A stretch of DNA of 24,655 nucleotides from contig CABSKX010000033.1 in the NCBI GenBank assembly GCA_902478365.1, positions 1-24,655 of the forward strand, in the 5' to 3' direction. The notes under the pieces were generated by a model. It saw only the letters and a list, made by a program, of their open reading frames with translations, had not been told where the DNA came from and searched no databases. How positions within the stretch are numbered: the first letter of the stretch is position 1; the number at the start of each line of letters is the position of its first letter. The DNA is from an uncultured Collinsella sp. Lineage in GTDB: Bacteria > Actinomycetota > Coriobacteriia > Coriobacteriales > Coriobacteriaceae. Position numbers and translations under genes: made by a program. Shown here one piece after another: positions 15,569 to 23,702 of this stretch.

Positions 15569-16144
15569 CTACAGCGGTGCAGCCGCCGGGGTCAGCTGCT
15601 TAATGTAGGCCCACATGCGCTGCTTGGCGGCCTTGTCGGTGAGCGCCGCCTCAAAACCGTCGAGCGCCAGCACGCGGCGCCCCTGCACATGGGCGACCAG
15701 GCCGGGCTTGAGCATAGCGGTGTCAAAGTCATCAATTGCCACAAGCATATCGGCATAGGTCTCGCGCATGACATCGGCCGCACTGTTGTCCAGCAGCAGC
15801 ACCGCCTCGGGGTCCAAGGTCTCCAGCGCCTCGCGGAACAGATCGCACGTCAGGGCCTCGCCCGCCGCGACCGCTCCGTCGCCCGCGCCGGCGACGCTTG
15901 CCAGCACGCAAAAATCCTCGGGGGCATATCCGATGGCGCCGAGCGCCTTGCGCAACGCGGCGCCATCCGCGCCAGCAGCCAGCTCGCCGCCCGAGCACTC
16001 GGCTTCATCCAAATCGCCTTTGACCAGCACAATCGGCGAGCACGCGTTGCCCGCGATACGCACGCCGCGATCTGCAAGCGACGCGAGCTCCTGCTCGGTC
16101 GCCTGAGCGATGGCTTCTTTTTTCTGGCTTTGTGACGTGGGCAT
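15569..16144 (-). CDS. Unrecognised protein, distant uracil-DNA-glycosylase-like pattern
   Basis: Predicted 191-residue soluble protein. The start at 16144 is chosen because GGAGAG sits 3 bases before it; a longer frame to 16174 has no such site. No family is firmly recognised. From about residue 60 the order GAALRKALGAIGYAPEDFCVLA, an acidic helix pair, LETLDPEAVLLLDNSAA and the closing KQRMWAYIKQL resembles the layout of family-4-type uracil-DNA glycosylases (GLLxxxLxxIGL, then LxPKVIVxLG, then KxxxWxDL). The N-terminal catalytic motif, the iron-sulphur cysteines and the final His-Pro motif are not seen, so it is unlikely to be an active glycosylase. It converges on the kinase gene with only 18 bases between stops. 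A TATAAT (16173-16178, minus strand) may be its -10. Confidence 0.6.
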   Translation of the reverse strand: MPTSQSQKKEAIAQATEQELASLADRGVRIAGNACSPIVLVKGDLDEAECSGGELAAGADGAALRKALGAIGYAPEDFCVLASVAGAGDGAVAAGEALTCDLFREALETLDPEAVLLLDNSAADVMRETYADMLVAIDDFDTAMLKPGLVAHVQGRRVLALDGFEAALTDKAAKQRMWAYIKQLTPAAAPL

Positions 16145-16280
16145 GCGCTCTCCAATCGTTTGCGTGCCCACCATTATATAAAAGAGCCGCCCGCGAGTGG
16201 TTGCTTTACGAGCCGCTGGGTATAAGCACGGTCGTACTGAGTTTTACGCGGCCGAGCCGCGTCGCATTATGGAGGTCACC

Positions 16281-16601
16281 ATGGCTGACATCAAGCAGAT
16301 TACCCCCGAGAACTTCGACGCTGTCGTCAACGACAGCCTGCCCGTACTGGTTGATTTTTGGGCCCCGTGGTGCGGCCCCTGCCGCTCGCTCTCGCCCATC
16401 GTAGACGAGGTTGCCGACGAGCTGGCCGGCAAGCTGGCTGTGGCCAAGTGCAACGTCGATGACAACCAGGACCTGGCCATGAAGTTTGGCGTCATGAGCA
16501 TCCCTACGCTGATCGTCTTTAAGAACGGCGAGGAGGTCGACCGCTCGGTCGGCGCCTTACCCAAGGCAAGACTTCAGGCACTGCTGGAGAAACATCTGTA
16601 A
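16281..16601 (+). CDS. trxA: Thioredoxin
   Basis: Disulfide reductase of 106 residues, the standard thioredoxin length. The active site is WCGPC (30-34) in the usual VDFWAPWCGPC context, and the cis-proline is in MSIPT (P75). GVMSIPTLIVFKNGEEVDRSVGA is typical of the family. The ATG at 16281 has a strong ribosome site (GGAGGT) 4-5 bases upstream; earlier in-frame starts at 16197 or 16269 are less likely. It stands alone, transcribed away from the gene at 15569-16144 and ended by a hairpin near 16713. Reduced by a thioredoxin reductase not in this window. Confidence 0.96.
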   Translation: MADIKQITPENFDAVVNDSLPVLVDFWAPWCGPCRSLSPIVDEVADELAGKLAVAKCNVDDNQDLAMKFGVMSIPTLIVFKNGEEVDRSVGALPKARLQALLEKHL

Positions 16602-16712
16602 TACGCTTGTTACTTGCCTGCCGTCCATGAGCGGTTTCGCACCGCTCGCCGGAGTGCCAAACGCAAGGCATGCGACCGCGGATAGTATGGTAGACACAAA
16701 CAGCCCCCAGTG

Positions 16713-16750
16713 AACGGGTGCGGGTCAGACGGACTCGCGCCCGTTTTCTT
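16713..16750 (+). terminator. Intrinsic terminator downstream of thioredoxin
   Basis: ACGGGTGCGGGTC (16714-16726) pairs with GACTCGCGCCCGT (16732-16744) with G-U pairs and a 5-base loop, followed by TTTTCTT. A smaller perfect hairpin, GAGCGGT/ACCGCTC (16629-16647), lies between it and the thioredoxin stop. The 220-base gap between trxA and the next gene otherwise shows only a possible -10 (TAGAAT) near 16780. Confidence 0.75.
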
Positions 16751-16821
16751 ATGCGGCGGCGCCCATGGCGGGCGTAGTAGAATCTGAACCACCATATCGC
16801 CCCACGCAAAAGGAGATTCCC

Positions 16822-17070
16822 ATGCATGACGTCGGAATGAACATGAGCCAGCTTGCCATGAGCGTCAAGCAGGTCGACGACACCATTGAGCTCGCTCACG
16901 AGTGGAGCCATCAGCTGCTGCATGCGACCGAGAACTTTGATATGGAGCGCATTGGCGCCAAGCTCGAGGCCGCCATGTCTGCGCTGCACGAGGCGCACGA
17001 TGCGCTCGAGGGCTACGAGGAGGCCATCGAGGCAGATCACAACTCCGTCGGCTCTGTGAAACTGGTGTAA
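16822..17070 (+). CDS. Small helical protein of unknown function, coupled to nikR
   Basis: A real gene by position and signals: ATG at 16822 preceded by AAAAGGAG, 82 codons, and only one base between its stop and the nikR start. The protein is acidic, probably all helical (QVDDTIELAHEWSHQLLHAT and MERIGAKLEAAMSALHEAHDA), without membrane segments or cysteines. It holds five histidines (H2, H26, H30, H34, H56, H59 region) and several methionines at the N-terminus (MHDVGMNMSQLAM), so metal contact is possible but unproven. No family was recognised. Its place ahead of nikR and the hyp genes suggests a link to nickel handling or hydrogenase assembly. Confidence 0.75.
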   Translation: MHDVGMNMSQLAMSVKQVDDTIELAHEWSHQLLHATENFDMERIGAKLEAAMSALHEAHDALEGYEEAIEADHNSVGSVKLV

Positions 17071-17071
17071 C

Positions 17072-17566
17072 GTGGCCGAGCACGAGCACGCGCACGATTA
17101 CGGTACGGACGACGATGCGAGCTGCCGCTGCAGCGGCTCCAGCTCCGAGCTGGTCCGCTTTTCGGTCACCGCGCCCGACGACCTGCTGCGCCGCTTTGAC
17201 GAGCAGATCGCGCGCCGCGGTGACGTGGCCAACCGTTCCGAGGCCGTACGCGATCTGATTCGCGCCTCGATCGCCAAGGAGCAGATGCGAACGCCCGACG
17301 AGCAGGTCATCGGTTCGCTCACCATGATCTATGACCACCATACCGGCGATCTGACGCGCCGTCTGGACGAGGTGCAGCACGACTACACCGACGAGATTGT
17401 CTCGACCATGCACGTGCATCTGGACCACCACAACTGTCTGGAGATTCTGGCGCTCAAGGGTCGCGGCAAACGCGTCTACGAGCTGGCGGACCGGTTGCTG
17501 GGACTGCGCGGCGTTAAGCACGGCGAGCTCACCTGCGCCGCCACCAAGCAAAGCCTGGGGCTCTAA
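17072..17566 (+). CDS. nikR: Nickel-responsive regulator NikR with N-terminal extension
   Basis: Nickel-dependent repressor of nickel uptake or nickel-enzyme genes. Residues 27-70 form a ribbon-helix-helix (VRFSVTAPDDLLRRFDEQI, then NRSEAVRDLIR). The C-terminal ACT-like domain carries the four nickel ligands H103, H114, H116 and C122 (MHVHLDHHNCLE); their spacing of 11, 2 and 6 equals that of E. coli H76, H87, H89 and C95. The frame starts at a GTG one base after the preceding stop. The 164 residues exceed E. coli NikR by about 30, mostly because of an N-terminal tail, AEHEHAHDY...SCRC, rich in His, Asp and Cys. It lies just upstream of hypF, so it probably regulates the cluster. Confidence 0.95.
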   Translation: MAEHEHAHDYGTDDDASCRCSGSSSELVRFSVTAPDDLLRRFDEQIARRGDVANRSEAVRDLIRASIAKEQMRTPDEQVIGSLTMIYDHHTGDLTRRLDEVQHDYTDEIVSTMHVHLDHHNCLEILALKGRGKRVYELADRLLGLRGVKHGELTCAATKQSLGL

Positions 17567-17595
17567 CAGCACACACTTCAATGAAGGGGAACCGC

Positions 17596-20274
17596 ATGCG
17601 GCATGTGCATATTCATGTGACGGGCATCGTGCAGGGCGTTGGCATGCGGCCATTTGTGTATCGCGAGGCTATGGCGCATGGCATTTGCGGCTGGGTGCTC
17701 AACGCGGGCGATGGCGTGCACATCGAGGCGCATGCTTCGGTCGAGGCACTCGACGGCTTTGTCGCCGCGCTTTCTGAGCACGCGCCTGCCGCGGCCCGCG
17801 TTGAGCATGTCGCTGTTGCAGACCTGGAGCCCGACGCGTGGGATGCCGACGATGAGCAGGCCTTTCGTATCGTAGCGTCGCAGGATCAGACCGTGCACAC
17901 GACGCTCATCTCCCCCGATATCGCCACCTGTGACGACTGCCTGCGCGAACTGTTCGACCCCGCCGACCGACGCTATCACTACCCCTTTATCAACTGCACC
18001 AACTGCGGGCCGCGCTTTACCATCATCCGGTCGCTTCCTTATGACCGAGCGGCCACATCGATGGATTGCTTTCCCATGTGCCCCGAGTGCGCCGCAGAGT
18101 ATGGCGACCCGCTTGACCGGCGCTTTCATGCGCAGCCCGATGCTTGCTTTGACTGCGGGCCACATATTACGTGGTACGAGGCGGATCGCGGCGTTGCGTC
18201 AGCGGGTACCGACGCAACGCCAGCCGTCGGCAGCACACGCGAGGCCAGCGATGCCATTATCGATCGCTGTGTCGAGCTGCTGGCCAGCGGCGGCATCGTC
18301 GCCATCAAGGGTCTGGGCGGGTTCCACCTGGCCTGCGATGCCGGCAACGAACAAGCGGTGCGCGAGCTGCGCCGCCGCAAGCGCCGTAGCAATAAGCCGC
18401 TTGCCGTTATGGTGCGCGGCCTTGCCGATGCCGAGCGCCTGTGTCATATCGATGGCGCTGAGCGCAACCTGCTCGCCGGTAGCATCCGCCCCATCGTGCT
18501 GCTGCGCCGGCGTGCTGTTGGCGAGAGAGATTTCCCCGACGCCCTCGTGCTCGCGCCATCCGTCGCGCACGACCTTCCCGAGCTCGGCGTCATGCTCCCC
18601 TATACACCGCTTCAGCATCTGCTGCTTGCAGCTGCCGCGTCGCATGACATGCACGCGCTGGTCATGACCAGCGGAAACCTGAGCGAGGAACCTATCGAAA
18701 CTGATGACGGCCTTGCTTGGGAACACCTCGTTGCTGCCGGCATCGCCGACGCGCTACTTGGCAACGACCGTGCGATTCTCTCACGCTACGACGACTCCGT
18801 GGTACGCGTGGTCGACGGCGCGGTCATGCCTGTGCGCCGCGCTCGCGGATATGCGCCTCGGCCGTTGCCGCTGCCGGCACTCGACGTCGTCGCGCCCTGC
18901 ATGCTCGCCTGCGGGCCACAACAAAAGGCAACGATTGCATTCACACGCGAGGATGCGAACGGCAAGGCGGCCTGTTTTGTGTCGCAACATATCGGCGATG
19001 TTGAAAACGGCGGGACCTTCGATGCCTGGAACGCCGCGCGCACGCGCTTGGAAGATCTCTTTGACTTGACGCCCGCCGCCTTGGCCTGCGATTTACACCC
19101 CAGCTATCTATCGAGCCAGTGGGCGCGAGAGCAGGCGCAGGAACAGGGCATGCCACTCGTCGAGGTGCAGCACCATCATGCGCATATCGCGAGCGTAATG
19201 GCCGAGGCTATCGCCGCGGGCCAGCTTACAACCGACGCACGCGTCCTTGGCATCGCCTTTGATGGCACGGGGGCGGGCACCGACGGAACCATTTGGGGCG
19301 GCGAGTTCCTTATCGCCGGCCTTGCCGATTTTGAACGCGCCGCGCACCTGCGCACCTGGGCGCTGCCAGGCGGTACCGCATCCGTGCGCGATGCCCGGCG
19401 CAATGCCTTTGCCCTGCTGAGCGAGCTCGGCCTGCTCGAGCACCCGGGTACCGCGGGGCTATTGGGCACCCTCGACGAGCAGACGCGCAGCATCACGGCT
19501 ACGATGATCGGGCGGAACATCAACAGCCCACGCACGAGCAGTATGGGGCGTCTCTTTGACGCCGCCGCTGCAGTTTTGGGCATTTGCGGACAGGCAACCT
19601 ACGAAGGCGAGCCCGCCATCGAACTCGAAGCCGCCGCCTGGCGCGCGCTCGGCAGCAAAATCGCCCATGTTCCCGACGATAAAGACGGCTGTTCCGCATC
19701 TGACCCGTTGCGGCTGGACAGTTTGTTCAGATTTGTATTAAATACAGACCCTCTAACCAACGGTTTTGGCTCAGATTACCCCGAAGAGGGCTCTCCAGAC
19801 ACCTCATTTGCGGCTAATTCACCCGTCGAATACCCCAAATCAGCCCATTCGGGGACCTCGCAGACAATCTATGCCACCCGTTGCTGCTCTAAAAAGTACA
19901 AATCTGAACTAACTGTCCAAGCAACCTCGAGAAGGCCTCTCGTCCTGGACCCCAGCTCACTTTTTAAGGCGCTTTTGGAGGGAATCAGGGCCGGCGTGCC
20001 CGCCGACAAGCTCGCGCTCGGCTTCCATGTCGCCGTTACGCGCTCCTCGGCACGCATCGCCAGCGAAATCTGCGCGCGCGAGGGCATCGACGTCGTCGCG
20101 CTCTCGGGCGGTGTGTTCATGAACCGGCTTTTGCTTCAGCTCCTTACCCACGAACTCAAAGACGCCGGTCTCGCCGTCTTGGTCCCCCACGCTGTGCCCG
20201 TCAACGACGGCTGCATCGCCTACGGTCAGGCCGCCATCGCTCGCGCTCGCCTCGCGCAGACCGCGTCGCGATAG
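17596..20274 (+). CDS. hypF: Carbamoyltransferase HypF, with internal inserted element
   Basis: Makes the thiocyanate/cyanide precursor for the iron ligands of [NiFe] hydrogenase: it takes carbamoyl phosphate and ATP and loads the C-terminal Cys of HypE. Domains: acylphosphatase (1-95, GIVQGVGMRPFVY), paired zinc fingers (C112/C115, C134/C137, C162/C165, C184/C187), YrdC-like (about 210-400, KGLGGFHLACDA), and Kae1-like carbamoyltransferase (CDLHPSYLSS, QHHHAHIASVMAE, FDGTGAGTDGTIWGGE, ALSGGVFMNRLL). ATG at 17596 is chosen because AAGGGG lies 6 bases before; an ATG at 17581 lacks a site. The 892 residues exceed the usual ~750-780; about 69 residues (707-775) come from a foreign-looking 205-bp element in the linker before LDPSSLFKALLEG. 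All motifs on both sides stay in frame. Confidence 0.95.
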   Translation: MRHVHIHVTGIVQGVGMRPFVYREAMAHGICGWVLNAGDGVHIEAHASVEALDGFVAALSEHAPAAARVEHVAVADLEPDAWDADDEQAFRIVASQDQTVHTTLISPDIATCDDCLRELFDPADRRYHYPFINCTNCGPRFTIIRSLPYDRAATSMDCFPMCPECAAEYGDPLDRRFHAQPDACFDCGPHITWYEADRGVASAGTDATPAVGSTREASDAIIDRCVELLASGGIVAIKGLGGFHLACDAGNEQAVRELRRRKRRSNKPLAVMVRGLADAERLCHIDGAERNLLAGSIRPIVLLRRRAVGERDFPDALVLAPSVAHDLPELGVMLPYTPLQHLLLAAAASHDMHALVMTSGNLSEEPIETDDGLAWEHLVAAGIADALLGNDRAILSRYDDSVVRVVDGAVMPVRRARGYAPRPLPLPALDVVAPCMLACGPQQKATIAFTREDANGKAACFVSQHIGDVENGGTFDAWNAARTRLEDLFDLTPAALACDLHPSYLSSQWAREQAQEQGMPLVEVQHHHAHIASVMAEAIAAGQLTTDARVLGIAFDGTGAGTDGTIWGGEFLIAGLADFERAAHLRTWALPGGTASVRDARRNAFALLSELGLLEHPGTAGLLGTLDEQTRSITATMIGRNINSPRTSSMGRLFDAAAAVLGICGQATYEGEPAIELEAAAWRALGSKIAHVPDDKDGCSASDPLRLDSLFRFVLNTDPLTNGFGSDYPEEGSPDTSFAANSPVEYPKSAHSGTSQTIYATRCCSKKYKSELTVQATSRRPLVLDPSSLFKALLEGIRAGVPADKLALGFHVAVTRSSARIASEICAREGIDVVALSGGVFMNRLLLQLLTHELKDAGLAVLVPHAVPVNDGCIAYGQAAIARARLAQTASR
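19715..19919. mobile_element. 205-bp palindrome-ended element inside hypF (MITE-like)
   Basis: Terminal inverted repeats of 23 bp at 19715-19737 and 19897-19919 match at 22 of 23 positions; outer ends read TGGACAGTT and AACTGTCCA. The interior is visibly AT-richer than hypF around it (for example ATTTGTATTAAATACA). It has no transposase and no obvious target duplication. ACCCGTTGCGGCT (19703-19715) at the left edge recurs as ACCCGTTGCTGCT (19876-19888) inside. Its hypF-frame reading has no stop, so it adds a low-complexity peptide and does not kill the gene. This recalls protein-embedded palindromic elements of Rickettsia, though no sequence relation is claimed. Confidence 0.8.
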
Positions 20275-20405
20275 GCTGTTTTGCCAGCCTGCGCGCTGCC
20301 GTCTCACAGGTGTAACGCGTTTGCTCGTGACTCCTGCGAGCGCTACCATCAACTGATGGGTAATTTGGCGCCTATCCAGCGCAAAACGTATAAAAGGGGA
20401 ACATT

Positions 20406-20666
20406 ATGTGCCTTGCCGTTCCCGGTAAAGTGGTCAAACGCGACGACGACCTTAAGGCGACCGTCGACATGATGGGCATCGAACGCCCCGTTTCGCTGCG
20501 CCTCGTGCCGACGGCACGGGTGGGCGACTATATTCTCGTGCACGCCGGCTTTGGCATTCAGATTGTCGACGAGCAGGAAGCCCAAGAGACACTCGAGCTC
20601 GTCAATACCATGACCGAGCTGGCCGAAGAAGACCAGCTCGCCACCAACCCGGCCGAGGCATACTAG
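20406..20666 (+). CDS. hypC: Hydrogenase maturation chaperone HypC
   Basis: Small chaperone of 86 residues that carries the Fe(CN)2CO unit with HypD and delivers it to the hydrogenase large subunit. The essential N-terminal MCLAVPGKV motif is present, with C2 as the conserved ligand, and the short beta-barrel sequence GDYILVHAGFGIQIVDEQEA is typical. ATG at 20406 follows AAAAGGGG. The stop overlaps the hypD GTG as TAGTG. The 131-base gap after hypF holds TATAAA and a small GCTCG/CGAGC hairpin but no clear promoter. Confidence 0.97.
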   Translation: MCLAVPGKVVKRDDDLKATVDMMGIERPVSLRLVPTARVGDYILVHAGFGIQIVDEQEAQETLELVNTMTELAEEDQLATNPAEAY

Positions 20667-21781
20667 TGGCGGCGGCGCAGCCGGTTCGCTCCGGTATCGG
20701 CTTTTCGGCATTTCGCGACCCCAAGCTGGCTCGCGAACTCATCGATCGCATTCATGAGCTTGTCGGCAACCGCAGCATCAACCTTATGGAAGTCTGCGGT
20801 ACGCATACCGTGAGCATTGGCCGCTATGGCTTTCGCTCCATTATGCCGACGGGACTCAAACTGCTAAGCGGCCCGGGGTGCCCCGTTTGCGTCACCGCCA
20901 ACCGCGACATCGATCACGCAATCGCGCTTTCCAACATGGACGGCGCCATCATCACCACCTTTGGCGACATGATGCGCGTGCCCGGATCGTCCACCACGCT
21001 TGCCGCGCAAAAGGCGGCGGGGCGCGACATCCGCATCGTCTACTCTCCGCTCGACGCACTCGACATTGCCGAGCAAAATCCCGAACGCCCGGTCATCTTT
21101 ATGGGCGTCGGCTTTGAGACCACAACGCCCACCATTGCCGCCGCCATCCTGGAGGCCGACGCGCGCGGGCTCCAGAACTTCTCGGTCTACTGTGCTCACA
21201 AGACCACGCCGCCGGCTCTACGCGCGATCTCCAACGACCCCGAGACGACCATCGACGGCTTTATCCTGCCTGGTCACGTCGCTACCATCACAGGCCTGGC
21301 GCCCTTTGGGTTTTTGGTCGATGAGTTCGAGACCCCCGGCGTAGTCACCGGGTTTGAGCCGGTCGATATCTTGCAGGGCATCTGCATGCTGGTCCAGATG
21401 ATTGTCGAGGGCCGGCCTGCAATCGACAACGCCTACCGCCGCGGCGTCAATGCAGACGGCAATACCGTAGCGCGCCAGCTGGTCGAGCAGGTATTTGAGC
21501 CGTGCGACACCACGTGGCGCGGGCTGGGACCGATTGCCAACTCGGGTCTTTCCATCCGACCCGAATTCGCGCGCTTTGATGCCGGCGTCCGCTTTGACGT
21601 GCCCATTGAACCGACGGTCGAGCCGCGCGGGTGCCGCTGCGGCGACGTGCTGCGCGGTGCCATCACGCCGAGCGACTGCCCGTTGTTCGGCCACACATGT
21701 ACGCCCGAGCACCCCGTCGGCCCGTGCATGGTGAGCTCCGAGGGCAGTTGCGCGGCGTACTACCGCTACCGCGACTATTAG
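20666..21781 (+). CDS. hypD: Hydrogenase maturation protein HypD
   Basis: [4Fe-4S] protein that, with HypC, assembles the Fe(CN)2CO group. The 371 residues match the family. Key motifs: MEVCGTHTVSIGRYG, GPGCPVCVTA, TTFGDMMRVPGS, GVGFETTTPTIA, and the C-terminal cluster region with GCRCGDVLRGAITPSDCPLF and the later GPCMVSSEGSCAAYY. It starts at a GTG overlapping the hypC stop, so the two subunits of the HypCD complex are translationally coupled. All cysteines expected of HypD appear intact. Confidence 0.97.
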   Translation: MAAAQPVRSGIGFSAFRDPKLARELIDRIHELVGNRSINLMEVCGTHTVSIGRYGFRSIMPTGLKLLSGPGCPVCVTANRDIDHAIALSNMDGAIITTFGDMMRVPGSSTTLAAQKAAGRDIRIVYSPLDALDIAEQNPERPVIFMGVGFETTTPTIAAAILEADARGLQNFSVYCAHKTTPPALRAISNDPETTIDGFILPGHVATITGLAPFGFLVDEFETPGVVTGFEPVDILQGICMLVQMIVEGRPAIDNAYRRGVNADGNTVARQLVEQVFEPCDTTWRGLGPIANSGLSIRPEFARFDAGVRFDVPIEPTVEPRGCRCGDVLRGAITPSDCPLFGHTCTPEHPVGPCMVSSEGSCAAYYRYRDY

Positions 21782-21783
21782 GT

Positions 21784-21807
21784 TCCGCCGTTCTAACGAA
21801 CGGCGGA
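21784..21807 (+). other. Intra-operon hairpin between hypD and hypE
   Basis: TCCGCCGTTC (21784-21793) and GAACGGCGGA (21798-21807) form a perfect 10-bp stem with a TAAC loop, three bases after the hypD stop. There is no T-tract. It could protect or process the mRNA or reduce read-through into hypE. Confidence 0.6.
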
Positions 21808-21862
21808 CTGGTCGACGCTGCGCACCGTCCGCATCATTCCACCCACGATTGGAGTTTTCGAT

Positions 21863-22897
21863 ATGTCCCATAGCGTTACCGACAGCACCGTCCTGCTGGG
21901 TCATGGCTCCGGCGGCCAGATGATGAAACGCATCATCGACGAGGTCTTTTTGGATGCCTTTGGGTCACCCGAGCTGCTCGAGGGCAACGATGCCGGCGTC
22001 GCCGCACTGCCCGCGAGCGGGCGCATCGCCATGTCGACCGACAGCTTTGTGGTGACGCCGCAGTTCTTCCCCGGCGGCAATATCGGCCGACTCGCCGTGT
22101 GCGGAACCGTCAACGATGTCGCGACCTCGGGTGCCAATGTGCGCTACCTGTCGTGCGGCTTTATCCTCGAAGAGGGCTATCCCATGGACAAGCTGCGTCA
22201 GATCGTGCAGACCATGGCCGAGACGGCGCGCGAGGCGGGCGTGGCGATCATCACCGGCGACACCAAAGTGGTTGAGCGCGGCGGGGCCGACGGCGCCTAC
22301 ATCAACACCGCCGGCGTGGGCGAAGTGCCTGCGGGCGTAGCGCTCAGCGGTGCGAACTGTCGGCCCGGCGACGCCATCCTGGTATCGGGTACGCTCGGCG
22401 ACCACGGCATCGCCATCATGAGCCAGCGCGAGGGCTTGGCGTTTTCGAGCAACATCGAAAGCGACGCCGCGCCGCTCAATCATCTGATTGCCGACGTGCT
22501 CGCCGCCGCCCCCGACACCCGCTGCTTCCGCGACCCCACGCGCGGCGGCCTGGCATCCACGCTCAACGAGTTTGCCCAGGCCAGCGGCGTCGCCATGGAG
22601 ATTGACGAGGATGCCGTGCCCGTGCGCCCCGACGTGCAGACGGCATGTGAGATGCTCGGTTACGACGTTCTGCAGGTGGCAAACGAGGGCAAGATGGTCG
22701 CCGTGGTGCCGGCCGAGCAGGCCGATGCCGCGCTGGCGGCCATGCGCGCCGCCCGCTACGGCGAGAACGCCGCCATCATCGGTCGCGTGCTGCCGCTTGC
22801 CGAGGGTGCTCGACCCGCCGTGCGCGTACGCACCGGCTGGGGATCAACCCGCATCCTCGACATGCTCGTAGGAGAGCAGCTGCCGAGAATTTGCTAA
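21863..22897 (+). CDS. hypE: Hydrogenase maturation protein HypE
   Basis: ATP-dependent dehydratase that turns the carbamoyl group received from HypF into a thiocyanate on its own last residue, source of the cyanide ligands. The protein is 344 residues and ends in PRIC, the expected carrier tail, with C344 as acceptor. GHGSGGQMMKRIIDEVF, STDSFVVTPQFFPGGNIGRLAVCGTVNDVA and RDPTRGGLASTLNEFA are typical of the HypE/PurM fold. ATG at 21863 has TTGGAG about 8 bases upstream. It is 81 bases from hypD, a gap holding a hairpin. hypA and hypB do not follow; the next gene is a phosphatase. Confidence 0.97.
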   Translation: MSHSVTDSTVLLGHGSGGQMMKRIIDEVFLDAFGSPELLEGNDAGVAALPASGRIAMSTDSFVVTPQFFPGGNIGRLAVCGTVNDVATSGANVRYLSCGFILEEGYPMDKLRQIVQTMAETAREAGVAIITGDTKVVERGGADGAYINTAGVGEVPAGVALSGANCRPGDAILVSGTLGDHGIAIMSQREGLAFSSNIESDAAPLNHLIADVLAAAPDTRCFRDPTRGGLASTLNEFAQASGVAMEIDEDAVPVRPDVQTACEMLGYDVLQVANEGKMVAVVPAEQADAALAAMRAARYGENAAIIGRVLPLAEGARPAVRVRTGWGSTRILDMLVGEQLPRIC

Positions 22898-23022
22898 CGA
22901 CAGAGATGGTCGGGCAGCGCGGCCCGATACACGGTATTCAAAGTTGTTCAGATTTCAAACATGCCCGACATGCCAGCCCGGTATCATGGGTGCGTCCTAT
23001 AACCCAAACGGCAGGAGCACCC

Positions 23023-23691
23023 ATGGCAGCAGCTTTTTCCCATGTGATCTTTGACCTGGACGGAACCATCCTCAACACGCTCGAGGACCTGGCGGCCGCC
23101 GGCAACCATACCTGCGAGGCGCACGGCTGGCCCACGTTTGCCGTGGACGAGTACCGCTACAAGGTGGGAAACGGCATGCTTAAGCTGGTCGAGCGCTTTA
23201 TGCCCGCCGAATACGCGGGCGACGGCCGTATGTTTGAGCAGACGCTTGCCGAGTTTAGAGCTTATTACGGCGAGCACAAGGAGGACCACACCTCACCCTA
23301 CGCCGGCACGATTGAGATGCTCGACCGTCTGCGCGCAGCGGGCGTTCAGCTTTCCGTGCTCACCAACAAGGATCATATTTCGGCAGTCCCGCTTATCGAG
23401 AAATACTTTGGCCCCGATCGCTTTGCGCTGGTACAGGGCCGTGTGGACGCATTTCCGCCCAAGCCCGAAGCACCCGTCACGCTGCATGTGATGGAGGAGC
23501 TGGGCGCCGATCCGGCGACCACGCTCTATGTGGGCGATTCGGATGTCGATGTTCTGACCGGCCACAACGCCGGCCTTAAGAGCGCGGGCGTCAGCTGGGG
23601 CTTCCGCGGCCGCGCAGAGCTGGAGGCCGCCGGCGCCGACTACGTGGTAGACGCCCAGGACGAACTCGCCGAGCTGATCTTAGGCGAGTAA
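23023..23691 (+). CDS. HAD-family phosphatase, phosphoglycolate-phosphatase-like
   Basis: Haloacid-dehalogenase hydrolase of 222 residues. Motif I is FDLDGT with nucleophile D11 and acid D13; motif II is VLTNKDH; the lysine of motif III is in PPKPEAPV; motif IV is YVGDSDVD. A helical cap lies between motifs I and II (around residues 18-85), as in the Gph/PGMB subgroup. The ATG at 23023 follows AGGAG by 7 bases; the longer frame back to 22891 has no supporting site and would run into the hypE stop region. Phosphoglycolate or another small phosphoester is the likely substrate; specificity cannot be read from sequence. It is outside the hyp operon by a 125-base gap. Confidence 0.93.
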   Translation: MAAAFSHVIFDLDGTILNTLEDLAAAGNHTCEAHGWPTFAVDEYRYKVGNGMLKLVERFMPAEYAGDGRMFEQTLAEFRAYYGEHKEDHTSPYAGTIEMLDRLRAAGVQLSVLTNKDHISAVPLIEKYFGPDRFALVQGRVDAFPPKPEAPVTLHVMEELGADPATTLYVGDSDVDVLTGHNAGLKSAGVSWGFRGRAELEAAGADYVVDAQDELAELILGE

Positions 23692-23702
23692 CCGCTCATC
23701 CC

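Noticed and set aside
16602..16712. Small RNA gene between trxA and the terminator
   Set aside because: Only a 7-bp hairpin is seen and no convincing promoter.
19690..19930. hypF as a disrupted pseudogene
   Set aside because: The frame is open across the inserted element and all downstream motifs are intact.
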